A stretch of DNA of 64,000 bases from Opitutaceae bacterium (GCA_041395105.1 JAWLBB010000003.1:124001-188000); one strand, 5' to 3'; counted from the stretch's first letter, positions 42,228 to 52,105 are shown. Made by a program: numbers and translations. The notes: generated from the letters alone by a model not told the origin.

Positions 42228-42967
42228 GATCAATGGTGAACCAGCGGTCACTTTAGGTGATTGGTGCGGGTCGGTCAAATCTGGACAAAGCGCAATTCCG
42301 ATGAACCTCCAGATACGGCCGGGCGGCAGTCAACTGCGACTCAGCATCATGATCGTTTTTGAAACGGGTGGATTACCAACTGACGCGAATCGGCCTATTC
42401 GTGCCGGCCGCATACCCTGTGGACCTTCCGGAGGCCAGTGGCATGGGCAACAGGCTCGAATTCGACTACGTGGTTGTTCCCGACCAGCACGGACACCCCG
42501 AAAGTCCATCAGTCACAATCGCAGCCGTCCGTTTCCGAAGCTTGAGTGACACTCCTTGTCGGGATCTGTTTGTCATGACTTTGCCGTGACAGGCCGGCGC
42601 GACCGTTCGGCCCCCGGCAGGCATTCCAGATTACCGCGATGAGTGTATCCGGAATCACCGTTAAGTTGCACCAGCGGAGACTCGGAGACGGACTGGCGCA
42701 GAGAAGCACGGGGCAAGACCATACCCCTACAGGCATGTTGCTGGATGTGACGGAGGACGGCGGATGGGACAACTCGCAACGCGTCACCTCGTTGTTGACC
42801 CCAAGCAGAGCGTTTTCCCCAGGTTCCCGGCGCTTCTTTGCCCTGTTTCACTCTCCGTTTTCTGCCTATCGACTTCCATGGCGTGCGCCGACTTGCTTTA
42901 TTCGGGTGATTCGAGTCTTTTGGGGTCCTGGAGCTAATCCATTAAATTCTCAACCCAGCCCCTCAAA
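42228..42967. other. 740-bp region without a convincing gene
   Basis: No reading frame here has clear protein character. A 76-codon frame on + (42359-42589) begins with a non-ATG codon and includes a plausible stretch (LEFDYVVVPD), so a decayed or small gene cannot be ruled out. No terminator, tRNA or repeat of the families described here is seen. The right end leads into the SDR gene without a clear Shine-Dalgarno. Confidence 0.4.
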
Positions 42968-43711
42968 ATGATCTCCCTCCAAGACAAATGGTCTCTTGTC
43001 ACCGGTGCGAGCCGTGGTGTCGGCGCACACATCAGCGAAGGACTCGCGCGGCTGGGCTCCAATGTCGTGCTTCACAGCCGCGATTTGGCCCATACGAAAG
43101 CCCTCGCGACCAAGATTGAAAGCCTCGGCGTCAAGGTCGTCGCTGTTTCCGGCGAGCTGTCCGACCAGGCGCAGGTCGACGCCATGCTGGACGCGGCCCT
43201 GCAGCAGGCGGGGCAGATTGATATCCTCTACAACAACGCGGCGGTCATGACCCCTTATCGGGTAGACCCGTGGAGCATTCCGGCCGAGGACTTTCGAACA
43301 AGTTTTGAGGTCAACGTGATCAGCCTGATCCGGATCTGCCATCGGCTTGTGCCGCCCATGCTCACCCGCAAATGGGGCCGCGTGGTCAATGTGACGTCCG
43401 GCATTGCGGATCAGCCCAGCCTGACCGCCTATGCGATCTCAAAAGCAGCCGTGGACAAATTCGTCCGCGATTTCGCCGACGATCTGAAAGGAACGGGTGT
43501 GCAGATGAGTCTACTGGATCCCGGCTGGCTGCGCACCGAGCTGGGCGGGCCCAATGCGCCCAATGACCCATCCACGGTGCTTCCGGGCGCCCTGGTCCCG
43601 GCTCTGGTTGATGATGGTGAAAGCGGCCGCTTCTTCGCGGCCCAGGACTATGCGGGGATGAGCCTGGATGAGGCGCTGAAGAAAGCCGGAACGCTGTCTC
43701 GGAAGCGCTGA
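42968..43711 (+). CDS. short-chain dehydrogenase/reductase
   Basis: A classical 247-residue SDR. The cofactor motif TGASRGVG is at 12-19, NNAA at 89-92, catalytic Ser144 in NVTSGIA, and the Y155-x3-K159 pair in TAYAISKAA. The residues after the second strand (HSRDL) suggest NADP use, as an Arg follows the strand. It oxidises or reduces a carbonyl/alcohol of unknown substrate in the cytoplasm. A long stem (43809-43838) lies after the gene, towards the convergent small secreted protein. Confidence 0.93.
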   Translation: MISLQDKWSLVTGASRGVGAHISEGLARLGSNVVLHSRDLAHTKALATKIESLGVKVVAVSGELSDQAQVDAMLDAALQQAGQIDILYNNAAVMTPYRVDPWSIPAEDFRTSFEVNVISLIRICHRLVPPMLTRKWGRVVNVTSGIADQPSLTAYAISKAAVDKFVRDFADDLKGTGVQMSLLDPGWLRTELGGPNAPNDPSTVLPGALVPALVDDGESGRFFAAQDYAGMSLDEALKKAGTLSRKR

Positions 43712-43808
43712 AGTGCAGCGCCTGGACGGATTGAGACGGCCTCAATTCATAGCCACGCGACCCGACCCCTCCATCTTTGGGGAGCAACTCTCGCGTCAGC
43801 AGGAAAGA

Positions 43809-43838
43809 CCCGCACCATCGGCCTTGTGACGGTGCGGG
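43809..43838. terminator. stem-loop between convergent genes
   Basis: CCCGCACC (43809-43816) and GGTGCGGG (43831-43838) form a perfect 8-bp stem with a 14-nt loop between the SDR gene (+) and the small secreted-protein gene (-, stop at 43852). No T-run on either side. Confidence 0.45.
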
Positions 43839-43851
43839 CCGTATTCAGATC

Positions 43852-44241
43852 TTACTTGCCTGCAGGGGTTGTCAGCTCGAGCGGCGCGTAGCCTTCGGCG
43901 GTCACGACGACTTTGTCCTGTGCCGCGAGGTCATCGATCGTCCAGCTGCCGCCGGCGGCGATCTCATGGTCGGCAAGGACTTTGGTCTGCGGGCGGTTGT
44001 GCGATTGAACGCTGAAGGTGATAGTGGCCGTGACGGTCAATGCGTGATCGGCGGTGCTCGTCAGCGTCAGGGCGTAGGGACCGCTGTTTTCACCCGGGGT
44101 ACCGGCTCCGAAGGAGGCAGTCAAAGGAAGGGCGGGAGCATCATCTCCGGCCGTGGCTGATGGCAACGCCAGGCTGACGGCGAAGACCGTGCTGAGAAGA
44201 ATCGCGGTGAGGCGACTGCGAAGCAGACGTGATGTGGTCAT
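43852..44241 (-). CDS. small secreted hypothetical protein (129 aa)
   Basis: An N-terminal signal peptide (residues about 8-32, LTAILLSTVFAVSLALPSATA) precedes a beta-rich mature part of about 95 residues with strands such as PYALTLTSTADHALTVTATITFSV and DKVVVTAEGYAPLELT, as in small immunoglobulin-like or carbohydrate-binding folds. No specific family is recognised. It is followed on the same strand upstream by a thioredoxin-fold gene, 49 nt apart, so the two may be co-transcribed. Confidence 0.65.
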   Translation of the reverse strand: MTTSRLLRSRLTAILLSTVFAVSLALPSATAGDDAPALPLTASFGAGTPGENSGPYALTLTSTADHALTVTATITFSVQSHNRPQTKVLADHEIAAGGSWTIDDLAAQDKVVVTAEGYAPLELTTPAGK

Positions 44242-44290
44242 AGGCGTCCCTTCTGACGCATCCTCGGCGCTCAGGCAAGAAGGAATAGGG

Positions 44291-44749
44291 TCAGGAGGCC
44301 GGGGCAGTCAGCGCCTGAAGGAATTCGGCCGGATCCGTGGTCACGGGCAGATGGCGGGCAATCTCACCGTCGGCGTGGAGAAGAAGGAGGGTGGGAAAGC
44401 GATCCACCCCGTAGCGATCCATGAAAGCCCTGCCTTCCGGTGACTCGTATTCGATGCGGGAAAAGACGTAGTCTTCTGTGATGGCCGTCTTGACTGCCGG
44501 ATCGACAAAGATCGTCTTGTCGAGAGCCCGGCAGGTCGGGCACCAGATGGCGGACATGTCGGCGAGGACGAGCTTGTTATCCGTGGTCGCCCGGGCGAGG
44601 GCCTCTTCCAGGGGAAGTGAAGTAAGTCCGGTCGCGGCCAGCGCTTTTTCGCCAAGACGGGTCTGGACTTCGACCATGATGAAGTAGGCGCCGACAACGA
44701 CGACGGCGAGTGCGGCCCAGCGATAGAGGGTGGATTTCTTGATGGCCAT
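44291..44749 (-). CDS. membrane-anchored thioredoxin-fold protein (DsbD-gamma-like)
   Basis: A 152-residue protein with one N-terminal membrane helix (residues about 10-27) and a thioredoxin domain carrying the redox pair C70 and C73 in IWCPTCRALDK, then RFPTLLLLHADGE with the cis-Pro. The CPTC motif and context (ADMSAIWCPTC) resemble the C-terminal domain of DsbD and related periplasmic reductases. It would act in the periplasm. ATG 44749 is chosen since it leaves the membrane anchor N-terminal. Confidence 0.82.
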   Translation of the reverse strand: MAIKKSTLYRWAALAVVVVGAYFIMVEVQTRLGEKALAATGLTSLPLEEALARATTDNKLVLADMSAIWCPTCRALDKTIFVDPAVKTAITEDYVFSRIEYESPEGRAFMDRYGVDRFPTLLLLHADGEIARHLPVTTDPAEFLQALTAPAS

Positions 44750-44902
44750 GGGATGGAACGGTCGTGGGGAGAAACGGACGGCAATCCGGATCTGAGCTGA
44801 CAAGGCATCCCTTGTCAGCATCAAAGACTCGTGAGGCCCCGTGCCTCCCAAGCCGGGAGAGAACCGTGCGGACCAGGGTGTGAGCTCGAGCGGTCTCCTC
44901 GC

Positions 44903-45865
44903 TCAGGGAACGGGAGGATCGGGGACGATCGGACGGGGGGCGTAGATGGCTTCGGGACGGGTTCCCGGCTTGCCCTCCCGCTCGTTGGCATAGAAGCGTT
45001 GGGTGGGGTAGGCGAAATCAATGTCGTTGTGCCGGGCAAACGCTTCGAGGATGGCTTCCCACAATTCCTGCTCCGTTGTCCGCCGTTTGCGGGGATCGCA
45101 GAGGTAGCGGATCGTCAGCATGACCCCACAATCCTTCACGCTCGTGTAAACGGTGGGAGTCAGGTTCTTGTAGAAGATCATGAACTTCTTGGCGGCGGCC
45201 CGAAGTTGCTGCTGGGCGGTCTCGCTGATCGTGCCCCCGTGATGCTGGGCAAGCTTCATGAGGATTTCCTTCGCCTTCTTCCAGTCGCTTTCGAAGGTCA
45301 CGAGAACGGCGACCTCATTCCAGATATAGTAAAAGCCCTGCGCGTAGTTGGCGAGGACATCGGTGAAGATCTTCCCATTGGGTATGTGGATGACCCGCCC
45401 GGTGCTCTGGTCGGCGTCGACCCAGTTGCCGATTTCCAGGAGGCTGAACATGAAAATCCGCTGGTCGATGACATCACCGCGGTGTTCGTTGATCTGGATA
45501 CGGTCACCGACCGAAAACGGTTTTCGCCAGAGAATGAACGCCCATCCGGCGAGGTTGACCAGAGGAGATTGCAGGGCGATGGCGAGACCGGCCGAAAGGA
45601 GACCCAGGTAGGTCGAGAGGGCCTCGAAGCCGGCGAACCAGATTCGGCCGATGATGAGGAAGGCGAGCGACCACGTGACATAAGTGACGATCTTCCGGAG
45701 GCGGTACTGCGTCTTGACGTCGCGATTTCGCAGGAAAATCAGGAGGATCACCCATTTCAGTCCGCCAAAGACGAAAAGGGCCATTATCGAATAGAAGACT
45801 TTTGTTTCCAGTCCGTTCCCGGCAAAGACCTGTGTTCGCAAATACGTCCAGAAATCAGTGGCCAT
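44903..45865 (-). CDS. MscS-family mechanosensitive ion channel
   Basis: A 320-residue small-conductance mechanosensitive channel protein. Three membrane helices lie at about 22-44, 61-80 and 84-114; the third is the Gly/Ala-rich pore helix (LGLLSAGLAIALQSPLVNLAGW). KPFSVGDRIQI (115-125) starts the beta domain and a cytoplasmic alpha/beta domain follows. Such channels release solutes upon hypo-osmotic shock. The C-terminal tail ends in a Pro-rich stretch. Confidence 0.92.
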   Translation of the reverse strand: MATDFWTYLRTQVFAGNGLETKVFYSIMALFVFGGLKWVILLIFLRNRDVKTQYRLRKIVTYVTWSLAFLIIGRIWFAGFEALSTYLGLLSAGLAIALQSPLVNLAGWAFILWRKPFSVGDRIQINEHRGDVIDQRIFMFSLLEIGNWVDADQSTGRVIHIPNGKIFTDVLANYAQGFYYIWNEVAVLVTFESDWKKAKEILMKLAQHHGGTISETAQQQLRAAAKKFMIFYKNLTPTVYTSVKDCGVMLTIRYLCDPRKRRTTEQELWEAILEAFARHNDIDFAYPTQRFYANEREGKPGTRPEAIYAPRPIVPDPPVP

Positions 45866-45975
45866 TCAACTGATCTATCGGGCTGTGACCGGACTTTCGA
45901 GCGCCAAGTTCGAAGTTGCGGTGTGCATTTGAATACCTCGGGAACGCACGCGCGCGTCTTTGACGCGTGGGTTGG

Positions 45976-46818
45976 CTAGGGCAGTCGAATGACCGCGGAC
46001 ACGGGCTCGTGATCGGTCAGGTAACGACCATCCGGGCGGGGACGATGGATCGTTGCCGAACGGACCCTGATTTCCGGCGAGACGAAAATGAAGTCGATCT
46101 TGTCCGGCTGTATCCGGTCGGAGAAAGCGTGGAACGTCCCGACGTCGACGGCATCGGGATGGACGAGCCGGAAGGTTTCGGTCAGGGCGCGTTGCAGCCT
46201 CAAGATTGCCGGATTCGACTCGCCGGCATTGAAGTCACCGGTCAGGACGACCGGCGAAGCGGAATCCTCACGCGAGGCCATCCGTTCCAGGATGAGGGCC
46301 GCCGACTTTTCGCGTGCTTCCTGAGACTCGTGATCCAGGTGGGTGTTGAACAGGTATAACGGATGGCTGCCGTCCGGAGAGGTGAACCGTGCCCAGGTGC
46401 AGACTCGGGTGTAGTGATTGCCCCAGGTGCGAGAGCCCGGAATTTCGGGAGTCGCGGAGAGCCAGAACGTATCGCCGGCGGTCGGACGGAGACGATCCTT
46501 CCGGTAGAGAATGGCCGAGAATTCGCCACGTGATTGTCCGTCTTCCCGGCCGACACCGACCGCGCCAAATTCCGGATTGTCCGCGAGCAGGTCCTGCAGC
46601 TGATGGTCAAGTGCTTCCTGCAGGCCGACGAGATCCGGCTTGAGGGCCTGGAGGAAGTCGCGGATGAGCGGGCGACGGGCTTCCCAAGTATGTGGCGCAT
46701 CGGATGGAACGTCCACCCGCACATTGAGGGTGAGGACACAAAGGTCCGAACCGATGCGCTCGGGAACGTCCTGGGCACCCAGGGTGGCCGCAATCAAGGT
46801 GGGGAGCAGCATCTTCAT
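45976..46818 (-). CDS. endonuclease/exonuclease/phosphatase family protein, secreted
   Basis: A 280-residue EEP-superfamily metal-dependent phosphodiesterase or nuclease. The N-terminus is a short signal-like stretch (LLPTLIAATLGA). Key residues are visible: N32 in LTLNVR, E68 in VGLQEAL, the NTHLDH block near residue 168, GDFNAGESNPA near 205 and the final DH of TDHEPVSAV near 270. Substrate may be nucleic acid, phospholipid or inositol phosphate; the sequence does not tell. ATG 46818 is used, as the upstream frame overlaps the region before the divergent kinase gene. Confidence 0.88.
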   Translation of the reverse strand: MKMLLPTLIAATLGAQDVPERIGSDLCVLTLNVRVDVPSDAPHTWEARRPLIRDFLQALKPDLVGLQEALDHQLQDLLADNPEFGAVGVGREDGQSRGEFSAILYRKDRLRPTAGDTFWLSATPEIPGSRTWGNHYTRVCTWARFTSPDGSHPLYLFNTHLDHESQEAREKSAALILERMASREDSASPVVLTGDFNAGESNPAILRLQRALTETFRLVHPDAVDVGTFHAFSDRIQPDKIDFIFVSPEIRVRSATIHRPRPDGRYLTDHEPVSAVIRLP

Positions 46819-46955
46819 GGTGGGTCGGGAGAATGGAAAGAACCGACTATCGTGTCGCGATGATTCCGGGCTCAACGCAATTCTTTCCCGCCAAACCGGA
46901 GCGACGAAGGTCATCCCGGACTTGCCGAAGCCTCCGAATCGATGTGTGATCCGGC

Positions 46956-47876
46956 ATGCCTCCAAATCCGTCCGACTCTGCACCTGTCTATTGCTTCGGG
47001 CACGTCAGCACCGGTCAGATACTCCGGCTCAGGGGAAAGTACCCCGAGCCCAACGGATACGCGGAAGTGGTCGAGACGGCCGAGAACTATTGCGGTGAGG
47101 CGACGGGCACGGCGCTGGTGCTGCAGCGGCTGGGCATCCCGACTATCCTGGAGGGGAACTGGCTGGGCGACAACCCGGCCGGGGAACGGACACTGTCCTT
47201 CCTCAGGAACCGGGGAATCGATTGCTCGGGATTGGGCATCAAGGCCGGCTACGGAGGGGTGAATGAGGTCGTGATCACCGACCCGACTTCAAGGACGGTA
47301 TTCGGGCGGTATGTCGATCTGCTGTCCACCACGCGTCAATGGGAGCCTCCGCGCGAGGAGTCCATCCAGCGTTCGAGATGCGTTTGCGTCGATCCCGGTT
47401 TTGGCGAAACCAGTCTGGAGGTCGCCCGGATGGCCCTGAAGCACGGGATCCCCCTGGTGACAAGCGATGCGGCTCCGGGCAGTCCCCTGACGGCCGGCGC
47501 CGCGATCATCGTGGTCTCCAAGGAAGGTCTGTCCTGGCACAAGCTGTCGGCTGATCCCCGGAAGGCTTTCGAAGCCTACCGGGCTGCCTGCCCGGGTCTG
47601 GTGGTCTTCACCCGCGGTTCGGAATCCACCTGGTGGGCGAGGGGCGCCGAATCGGGCGAAGTGGCCTCCTTCCCGATCGAAACCATGGACACGGCCGGGG
47701 CCGGCGACAGTTTCCGAGGCGGAATGATCTACGGAATGCTGCAGGGCTGGACTGACGAACGGACGGTACGATTTGCGGTCGGGGTCGCGGCGTTGGTTTG
47801 TCAGTCCTTTCCAGGCGTGCTTGGTTCGCCGGAGCTCAGGACGGTTGAGGCATTTCTCGAGGCCCATCCAAGTTAG
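46956..47876 (+). CDS. PfkB-family sugar kinase
   Basis: A 306-residue ribokinase-like kinase. The C-terminal signature DTAGAGDSFRGGM (245-257) contains the catalytic base D251 and the anion hole. The N-terminal substrate half is intact (GEATGTALVLQRLG). It phosphorylates a sugar or nucleoside with ATP in the cytoplasm; exact substrate is not clear, and the N-terminal GG motif is atypical. It is divergent from the EEP gene and is followed, 85 nt downstream, by a glycosyltransferase. Confidence 0.9.
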   Translation: MPPNPSDSAPVYCFGHVSTGQILRLRGKYPEPNGYAEVVETAENYCGEATGTALVLQRLGIPTILEGNWLGDNPAGERTLSFLRNRGIDCSGLGIKAGYGGVNEVVITDPTSRTVFGRYVDLLSTTRQWEPPREESIQRSRCVCVDPGFGETSLEVARMALKHGIPLVTSDAAPGSPLTAGAAIIVVSKEGLSWHKLSADPRKAFEAYRAACPGLVVFTRGSESTWWARGAESGEVASFPIETMDTAGAGDSFRGGMIYGMLQGWTDERTVRFAVGVAALVCQSFPGVLGSPELRTVEAFLEAHPS

Positions 47877-47960
47877 CTGAAGGAATCGGATGATTGTCGG
47901 ATGGGGGGGAAAGGGCGGCTTTTTTTGGGTCTCGGACTCGACCCGCGCCAATCACGGCCG

Positions 47961-49235
47961 ATGGTAGGGCAGATGCGGTTTATTCTGACGCCAGTGGGTT
48001 CAAGCGGGGATGTGAATCCTTTTGTGTCGGTCGGTCGTGGCCTTCAGGCCCGGGGACACGAGGTCATTCTCTTTGCGCCAGAGCCGTACGGCGACGTGGT
48101 CCGAGGAGCCGGGCTGGCCTTCGAATCCAGTATTTCGACGGACGAGTATGAGCGCACGGTGGCGGACTCCGGACTATGGGATCCGTGGAACGGCCTGAGT
48201 GTGATTCTGCGCACCGTGGCGTCGAACCTGGAGGCGAACTTTTCGAAGATTGAGTCGCTTTATCTGGAAGGAGAGACCGTCCTGGTGGGACATTCCCTAT
48301 CCCTGGCCACTCGCCTGCTGGAAGAGGTCAAGGGATGCCCGGCGGCGACCATCCATCTTTCGCCGAACACCTTCCGTTCGGATTATCGCCAACCGGCTCT
48401 GGCGCCGGGTCGAGACTTCAGCGGGGCTCCCCGCTGGGTCAAACGGCTTTTCTGGAGGCTGGCCGATTCTCTGGTTGCGGATCCGCCGATCCGGAATTCG
48501 TTGAACAAGCTCCGACGGACCCTCGGGCTGCCGCCGGTCGATCGCATATTCAACGAGTGGTATCACTCGCCACAACGAATCATCGGTCTTTTCCCGAACT
48601 GGTTTGGAATGCCGCAACCGGACTGGCCAGTCCGTTTGCGGCAGACGGGTTTTGTCTTCAATGATGACTCGAATACACCGCCGCTTTCAGACGAGCTCGA
48701 GACTTTCCTGGCTGCCGGCGACCGCCCCCTGTTGATCACTCCGGGATCCGCCAATCGCCATGCAGCCCGCCTCCTGAAGGCCGGACTGGACGGCGCCCAG
48801 ATGCTGGGTCGGCGGCTGATCATCCTGACCCCCTACAAGGATCAATTGCCCGAAGTGGAGACCTCGGGAGTTTTCCACGTCCCCCAGATACCCTTCTCGA
48901 AGATCTTCCCGCGCTGTGCGGCGATCATTCATCATGGTGGGATCGGAACCTGCGCCGCAGCTCTGGCCGCGGGTGTTCCGCAATTGATCGTTCCCTTCGG
49001 ATTCGATCAACCGGACAACGCGACCCGCCTGGTTCGACTGGGTCTGGCCCGGTATCTCGATCTGGACCGCACCAGTCATATCCGGATTGCCGAGTACACG
49101 AAGGAGCTTTTGACCTCTCCCTCGGTCGAAGAGACCTGTCGCCACTACCGGGAGGTGCTCGAGTCGGAGAACGGTCTGGAGAAGACGCTCGATGTGCTCG
49201 AAGCGCTGATCCGACGCGGAGTGAGCACCGCCTGA
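47961..49235 (+). CDS. GT1-type glycosyltransferase
   Basis: A glycosyltransferase of the GT-B fold, UGT/MGT group. The N-terminal domain begins with MRFILTPVGSSGDVNPFVSVGRGL, the usual start of the acceptor domain. The donor-binding domain holds HHGGIGTCAAALAAGVPQLIVPFGFDQPDNA-type sequence (about residues 332-362), the nucleotide-sugar binding motif of sterol and macrolide glucosyltransferases. A lipid or polyketide acceptor is likely. ATG 47961 or 47973 can serve as start; the former is listed. Confidence 0.88.
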   Translation: MVGQMRFILTPVGSSGDVNPFVSVGRGLQARGHEVILFAPEPYGDVVRGAGLAFESSISTDEYERTVADSGLWDPWNGLSVILRTVASNLEANFSKIESLYLEGETVLVGHSLSLATRLLEEVKGCPAATIHLSPNTFRSDYRQPALAPGRDFSGAPRWVKRLFWRLADSLVADPPIRNSLNKLRRTLGLPPVDRIFNEWYHSPQRIIGLFPNWFGMPQPDWPVRLRQTGFVFNDDSNTPPLSDELETFLAAGDRPLLITPGSANRHAARLLKAGLDGAQMLGRRLIILTPYKDQLPEVETSGVFHVPQIPFSKIFPRCAAIIHHGGIGTCAAALAAGVPQLIVPFGFDQPDNATRLVRLGLARYLDLDRTSHIRIAEYTKELLTSPSVEETCRHYREVLESENGLEKTLDVLEALIRRGVSTA

Positions 49236-49328
49236 GTTCGCGGCAGCCGGGCCCGAACCGCGGGCGGGGCCGCCAGCATTGAGGCGGGCCCCACCTGGTG
49301 CCGGCAACACGCCAGCGCATTCCTGGAG

Positions 49329-49763
49329 TCATTCCGAGGCGAGGAAATAGTCCAGAGCGGCCCGGTAACCGTGAAAGCCGAGTCCGGCGATCATGCCGAC
49401 ACAGGCGGGAGCCGTCAGGGAAAGGTGGCGAAAGGGTTCGCGCTTGTGGATGTTCGAAATGTGGACTTCGATGACGGGCAGACCGCTGCCCTGAATGGCA
49501 TCGCGCAGCGCCACACTGGTGTGGGTGAGGCCGGCCGCGTTCAGGACGATGCCATTGAATCCACGATCTGCATACACGGCGATCCGGTCAATCAGCTCGC
49601 CTTCGTGGTTGGACTGGAAGAAATCGAGTTCGACCTTCCTGCCGGCGACGTGGCCGCGGAGCATCGATTCCAGGTCCCCGAGAGTGGCGGTGCCATAGAC
49701 CTCCGGTTCGCGCTTTCCGAGACGGTCGAGGTTGGGGCCGTTGATGACCGCGATCTGCTTCAT
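49329..49763 (-). CDS. aroQ: 3-dehydroquinate dehydratase, type II
   Basis: A 144-residue type II dehydroquinase of the shikimate pathway, converting 3-dehydroquinate to 3-dehydroshikimate. The signature NGPNLDRLGKREPEVYG starts at residue 8 with catalytic Y23, N75 and G77 are in LNAAGLTHTS, and H101 is in VIEVHISNIHKRE with R108 next to it. Type II enzymes form dodecamers. Nif3-like and ffh genes follow upstream on the same strand. Confidence 0.96.
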   Translation of the reverse strand: MKQIAVINGPNLDRLGKREPEVYGTATLGDLESMLRGHVAGRKVELDFFQSNHEGELIDRIAVYADRGFNGIVLNAAGLTHTSVALRDAIQGSGLPVIEVHISNIHKREPFRHLSLTAPACVGMIAGLGFHGYRAALDYFLASE

Positions 49764-49864
49764 GGATCAGTTGAAAAGGCAAATGCGGGCCATTGACAAC
49801 CTTCTTCGTGCGGCCCGCCCGGCGGTCGTGCCCTACCGAGGAATTCTCTGGGGGATTTGCCGGC

Positions 49865-50620
49865 TCACAACGGGCAGCCGGACTCGATGAACTCCCAGGT
49901 GATGCCGAAGTGCAGGGCCGCTTCTTCGGCCAGCGCGGCGACGCCGTAGGTCTCGGTAGCGTAGTGGCCGCAGCAATAGAGATTCCAACCGGCTTCCTGG
50001 GCCTGGTTGTAGTGGTGCTGTCGCAGCTCGCCCGTGATCAGGGTGGTGACCCCGGCGGAAGCCAGTTCGGCGAGTGCGCTGCCTCCGCCGCCCGTCACGA
50101 TGGCCAGGCGATCCGGATTCTCGGGTCCGAACTCCATCCGGGAAATCCCCGGCGAAAAGAGGGTCTCAAGGCGTTCCCGCAACTCGTTCCGATCGTAGGG
50201 GCATTCGGCGATCACTCCGAGGTCCCTTCCCTCGAAGGGCATGAAGGTATCGACGGGTTTCAGACCGAGCCGAAAGGCGAGCAGGGCATTGTTGCCGATC
50301 TCGGGATGGGCATCCAGGGGCAGATGGCACCCGTAGAGAGCGCAGTCGGCATCGAGCAGGGTCTTGACCTTCCGGAAGTTGACGCCGGTCAGCGGGAGGG
50401 GCGGCGTCCAGAAAAGGCCATGGTGGACGATCAGGAAGTCGACCCGTTTCTCGACCGCCTTCTGAAACGGAACGAGGCCGGCGTCAACCGAAGCCCCGAT
50501 ACAGGAGACGCGCCCGGTATTGGCGACCTGGAGTCCGTTGAAGGCTCCGGGAAAATCGGGAAACCCGGGGGTTCCGGTCCGTTCATTACAGAAAGCCACG
50601 ACTTCTTCGAGAGTGGTCAT
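49865..50620 (-). CDS. Nif3-like dinuclear metal-centre protein
   Basis: A 251-residue member of the NIF3/YbgI (GTP cyclohydrolase I type 2-like) family with a two-metal site. Ligand motifs are visible: IVHHGLFW near residue 68, CHLPLDAHPEIGNN near 100 and CGHYATE near 222. The biochemical role of the family is still unclear. ATG 50620 is preferred because TTLEEVVAFCNERTG is the family's usual start; the frame is open 19 codons upstream. It lies 123 nt downstream of ffh. Confidence 0.92.
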   Translation of the reverse strand: MTTLEEVVAFCNERTGTPGFPDFPGAFNGLQVANTGRVSCIGASVDAGLVPFQKAVEKRVDFLIVHHGLFWTPPLPLTGVNFRKVKTLLDADCALYGCHLPLDAHPEIGNNALLAFRLGLKPVDTFMPFEGRDLGVIAECPYDRNELRERLETLFSPGISRMEFGPENPDRLAIVTGGGGSALAELASAGVTTLITGELRQHHYNQAQEAGWNLYCCGHYATETYGVAALAEEAALHFGITWEFIESGCPL

Positions 50621-50743
50621 TGCCGGGGCAGACTGGCGGATTGCCGACCGGTTGACGACCGAAAAAAGCGCACGCACCAGTCCTCCACGGTCGCGCGGGA
50701 GTGCGACCCGATCGACCCGAGGCGGACTTCGAGGGCGGCGTTC

Positions 50744-52105
50744 CTATAACCTGGGCAGGCCGCCTCCACCGCCGGACCCGCTCATGCCCGGCATATTGCC
50801 CATCTGGCGCATCATCTTCTTCATGCCGCCACCCTTCATCTTCTTCATCATTTTCCGCATCTGGGTGAACTGCTTGATCAGCTGATTCACGTCGCTGCTT
50901 TTCGTCCCGGAGCCCTGGGCGATACGCAGGCGCCGGCTTCCGTTCAGGAGGTTCGGGTTGAGACGTTCCTGACGGGTCATCGACTGGACGATGGCCTCGG
51001 CCTTCTTCATCCGGTCCTCGGCGTCGTTGCCGATCTTGACCCCGCTCATGCCCGGAAGCATGCCCATGATCCCCTCAAGCGGTCCCATCTTCTTGAGCTG
51101 CTTCATCTGGGCGAGGAAGTCCTCGAAATTGAAATCCGCTTTCCGGAGCTTCTCCGCCATCCGCTCCGCTTCCTTCTGATCGATGTTCTCCTGGGCCTTC
51201 TCGACCAGGGAAACGACGTCGCCCATGCCGAGGATCCGCGAGGCCATCCGATCCGGGTGAAAGACTTCGAAGTCGGCGGTTTTTTCTCCCACGCCGAGAA
51301 ACTTGATCGGGCAGCCGGTCACCTCCTTCATGGAAAGCGCCGCACCGCCCCGGGCATCGCCGTCCATCTTGGTCAGGATGAGACCGGTAAGAGGAACGGC
51401 CTCGTTGAAGACCTTCGCGACATTGACCGCTTCCTGGCCGAGGGCGCCGTCGGCCACGAGGAGGACCTCGTCCGGCTTGATCCGCGCGCGCAGATCCTTG
51501 ATCTCCTGGATGAGGGTTTCGTCGATCTGCAGACGACCCGCCGTATCGAAGATGATGGCATTGGCCTCGACCTGGGTGGCCTTCTTCAGTGCCGCCTCGG
51601 CGATGGCGGAGACATCGCGGCTTGTCCGGTCCCCGTAAAACTCGAAGGATTCCTGCCCGGCAAGAAACTCCAGCTGGTCAATGGCGGCGGGTCGGTAAAT
51701 GTCGCAGGCCACCAGCAGTGGCTTGTAGGCCGACTTGGTCAGCAGGCGTCCCAGTTTGGCGGCGGTCGTTGTCTTGCCGCCACCCTGCAGTCCGACAAGC
51801 ATGATCCGGAGAGGACGGTTCGTCTTGAGCCCGGTGCTGCCTTCGCCGAGCAGGCTGACCAGTTCGTCATTGATGATCTTGACGATCTGCTGACCGGGCG
51901 AGACCGACCGGGTGACCTCCTGGCCGAGGCACTTTTCCTTGACCCGGTCGACGAATTCCCGGGCGACGCGGAAATGCACATCGGCCGAGAGCAGGGCGGT
52001 CCGCACTTCCTTCAGGGCATCATTGACGTTTTCTTCCGTGAGCTTGCCGACGCCACGGATATTGCGGACGGCTTGGCTGAGCCTCTCGGTCAGTGTTTCA
52101 AACAT
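50744..52105 (-). CDS. ffh: signal recognition particle protein
   Basis: Ffh binds 4.5S RNA and signal sequences and delivers ribosomes to the membrane receptor FtsY. The N domain spans about 1-95, the G domain contains GLQGGGKTT (105-113), DTAGR near 188 and TKMDGDARGG near 245, and the M domain from about 295 holds the RNA-binding SGSRRLRIAQGSGT-type motif and Met-rich helices. The tail is Gly/Met-rich (KKMKGGGMKKMMRQ). Length 453 is normal. Confidence 0.97.
   Translation of the reverse strand: MFETLTERLSQAVRNIRGVGKLTEENVNDALKEVRTALLSADVHFRVAREFVDRVKEKCLGQEVTRSVSPGQQIVKIINDELVSLLGEGSTGLKTNRPLRIMLVGLQGGGKTTTAAKLGRLLTKSAYKPLLVACDIYRPAAIDQLEFLAGQESFEFYGDRTSRDVSAIAEAALKKATQVEANAIIFDTAGRLQIDETLIQEIKDLRARIKPDEVLLVADGALGQEAVNVAKVFNEAVPLTGLILTKMDGDARGGAALSMKEVTGCPIKFLGVGEKTADFEVFHPDRMASRILGMGDVVSLVEKAQENIDQKEAERMAEKLRKADFNFEDFLAQMKQLKKMGPLEGIMGMLPGMSGVKIGNDAEDRMKKAEAIVQSMTRQERLNPNLLNGSRRLRIAQGSGTKSSDVNQLIKQFTQMRKMMKKMKGGGMKKMMRQMGNMPGMSGSGGGGGLPRL

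Noticed and set aside
42359..42589. Small + gene of 76 codons
   Set aside because: The start is not ATG, no ribosome-binding site or neighbour coupling is seen, and no family is recognised; left as a remark in the gap entry.
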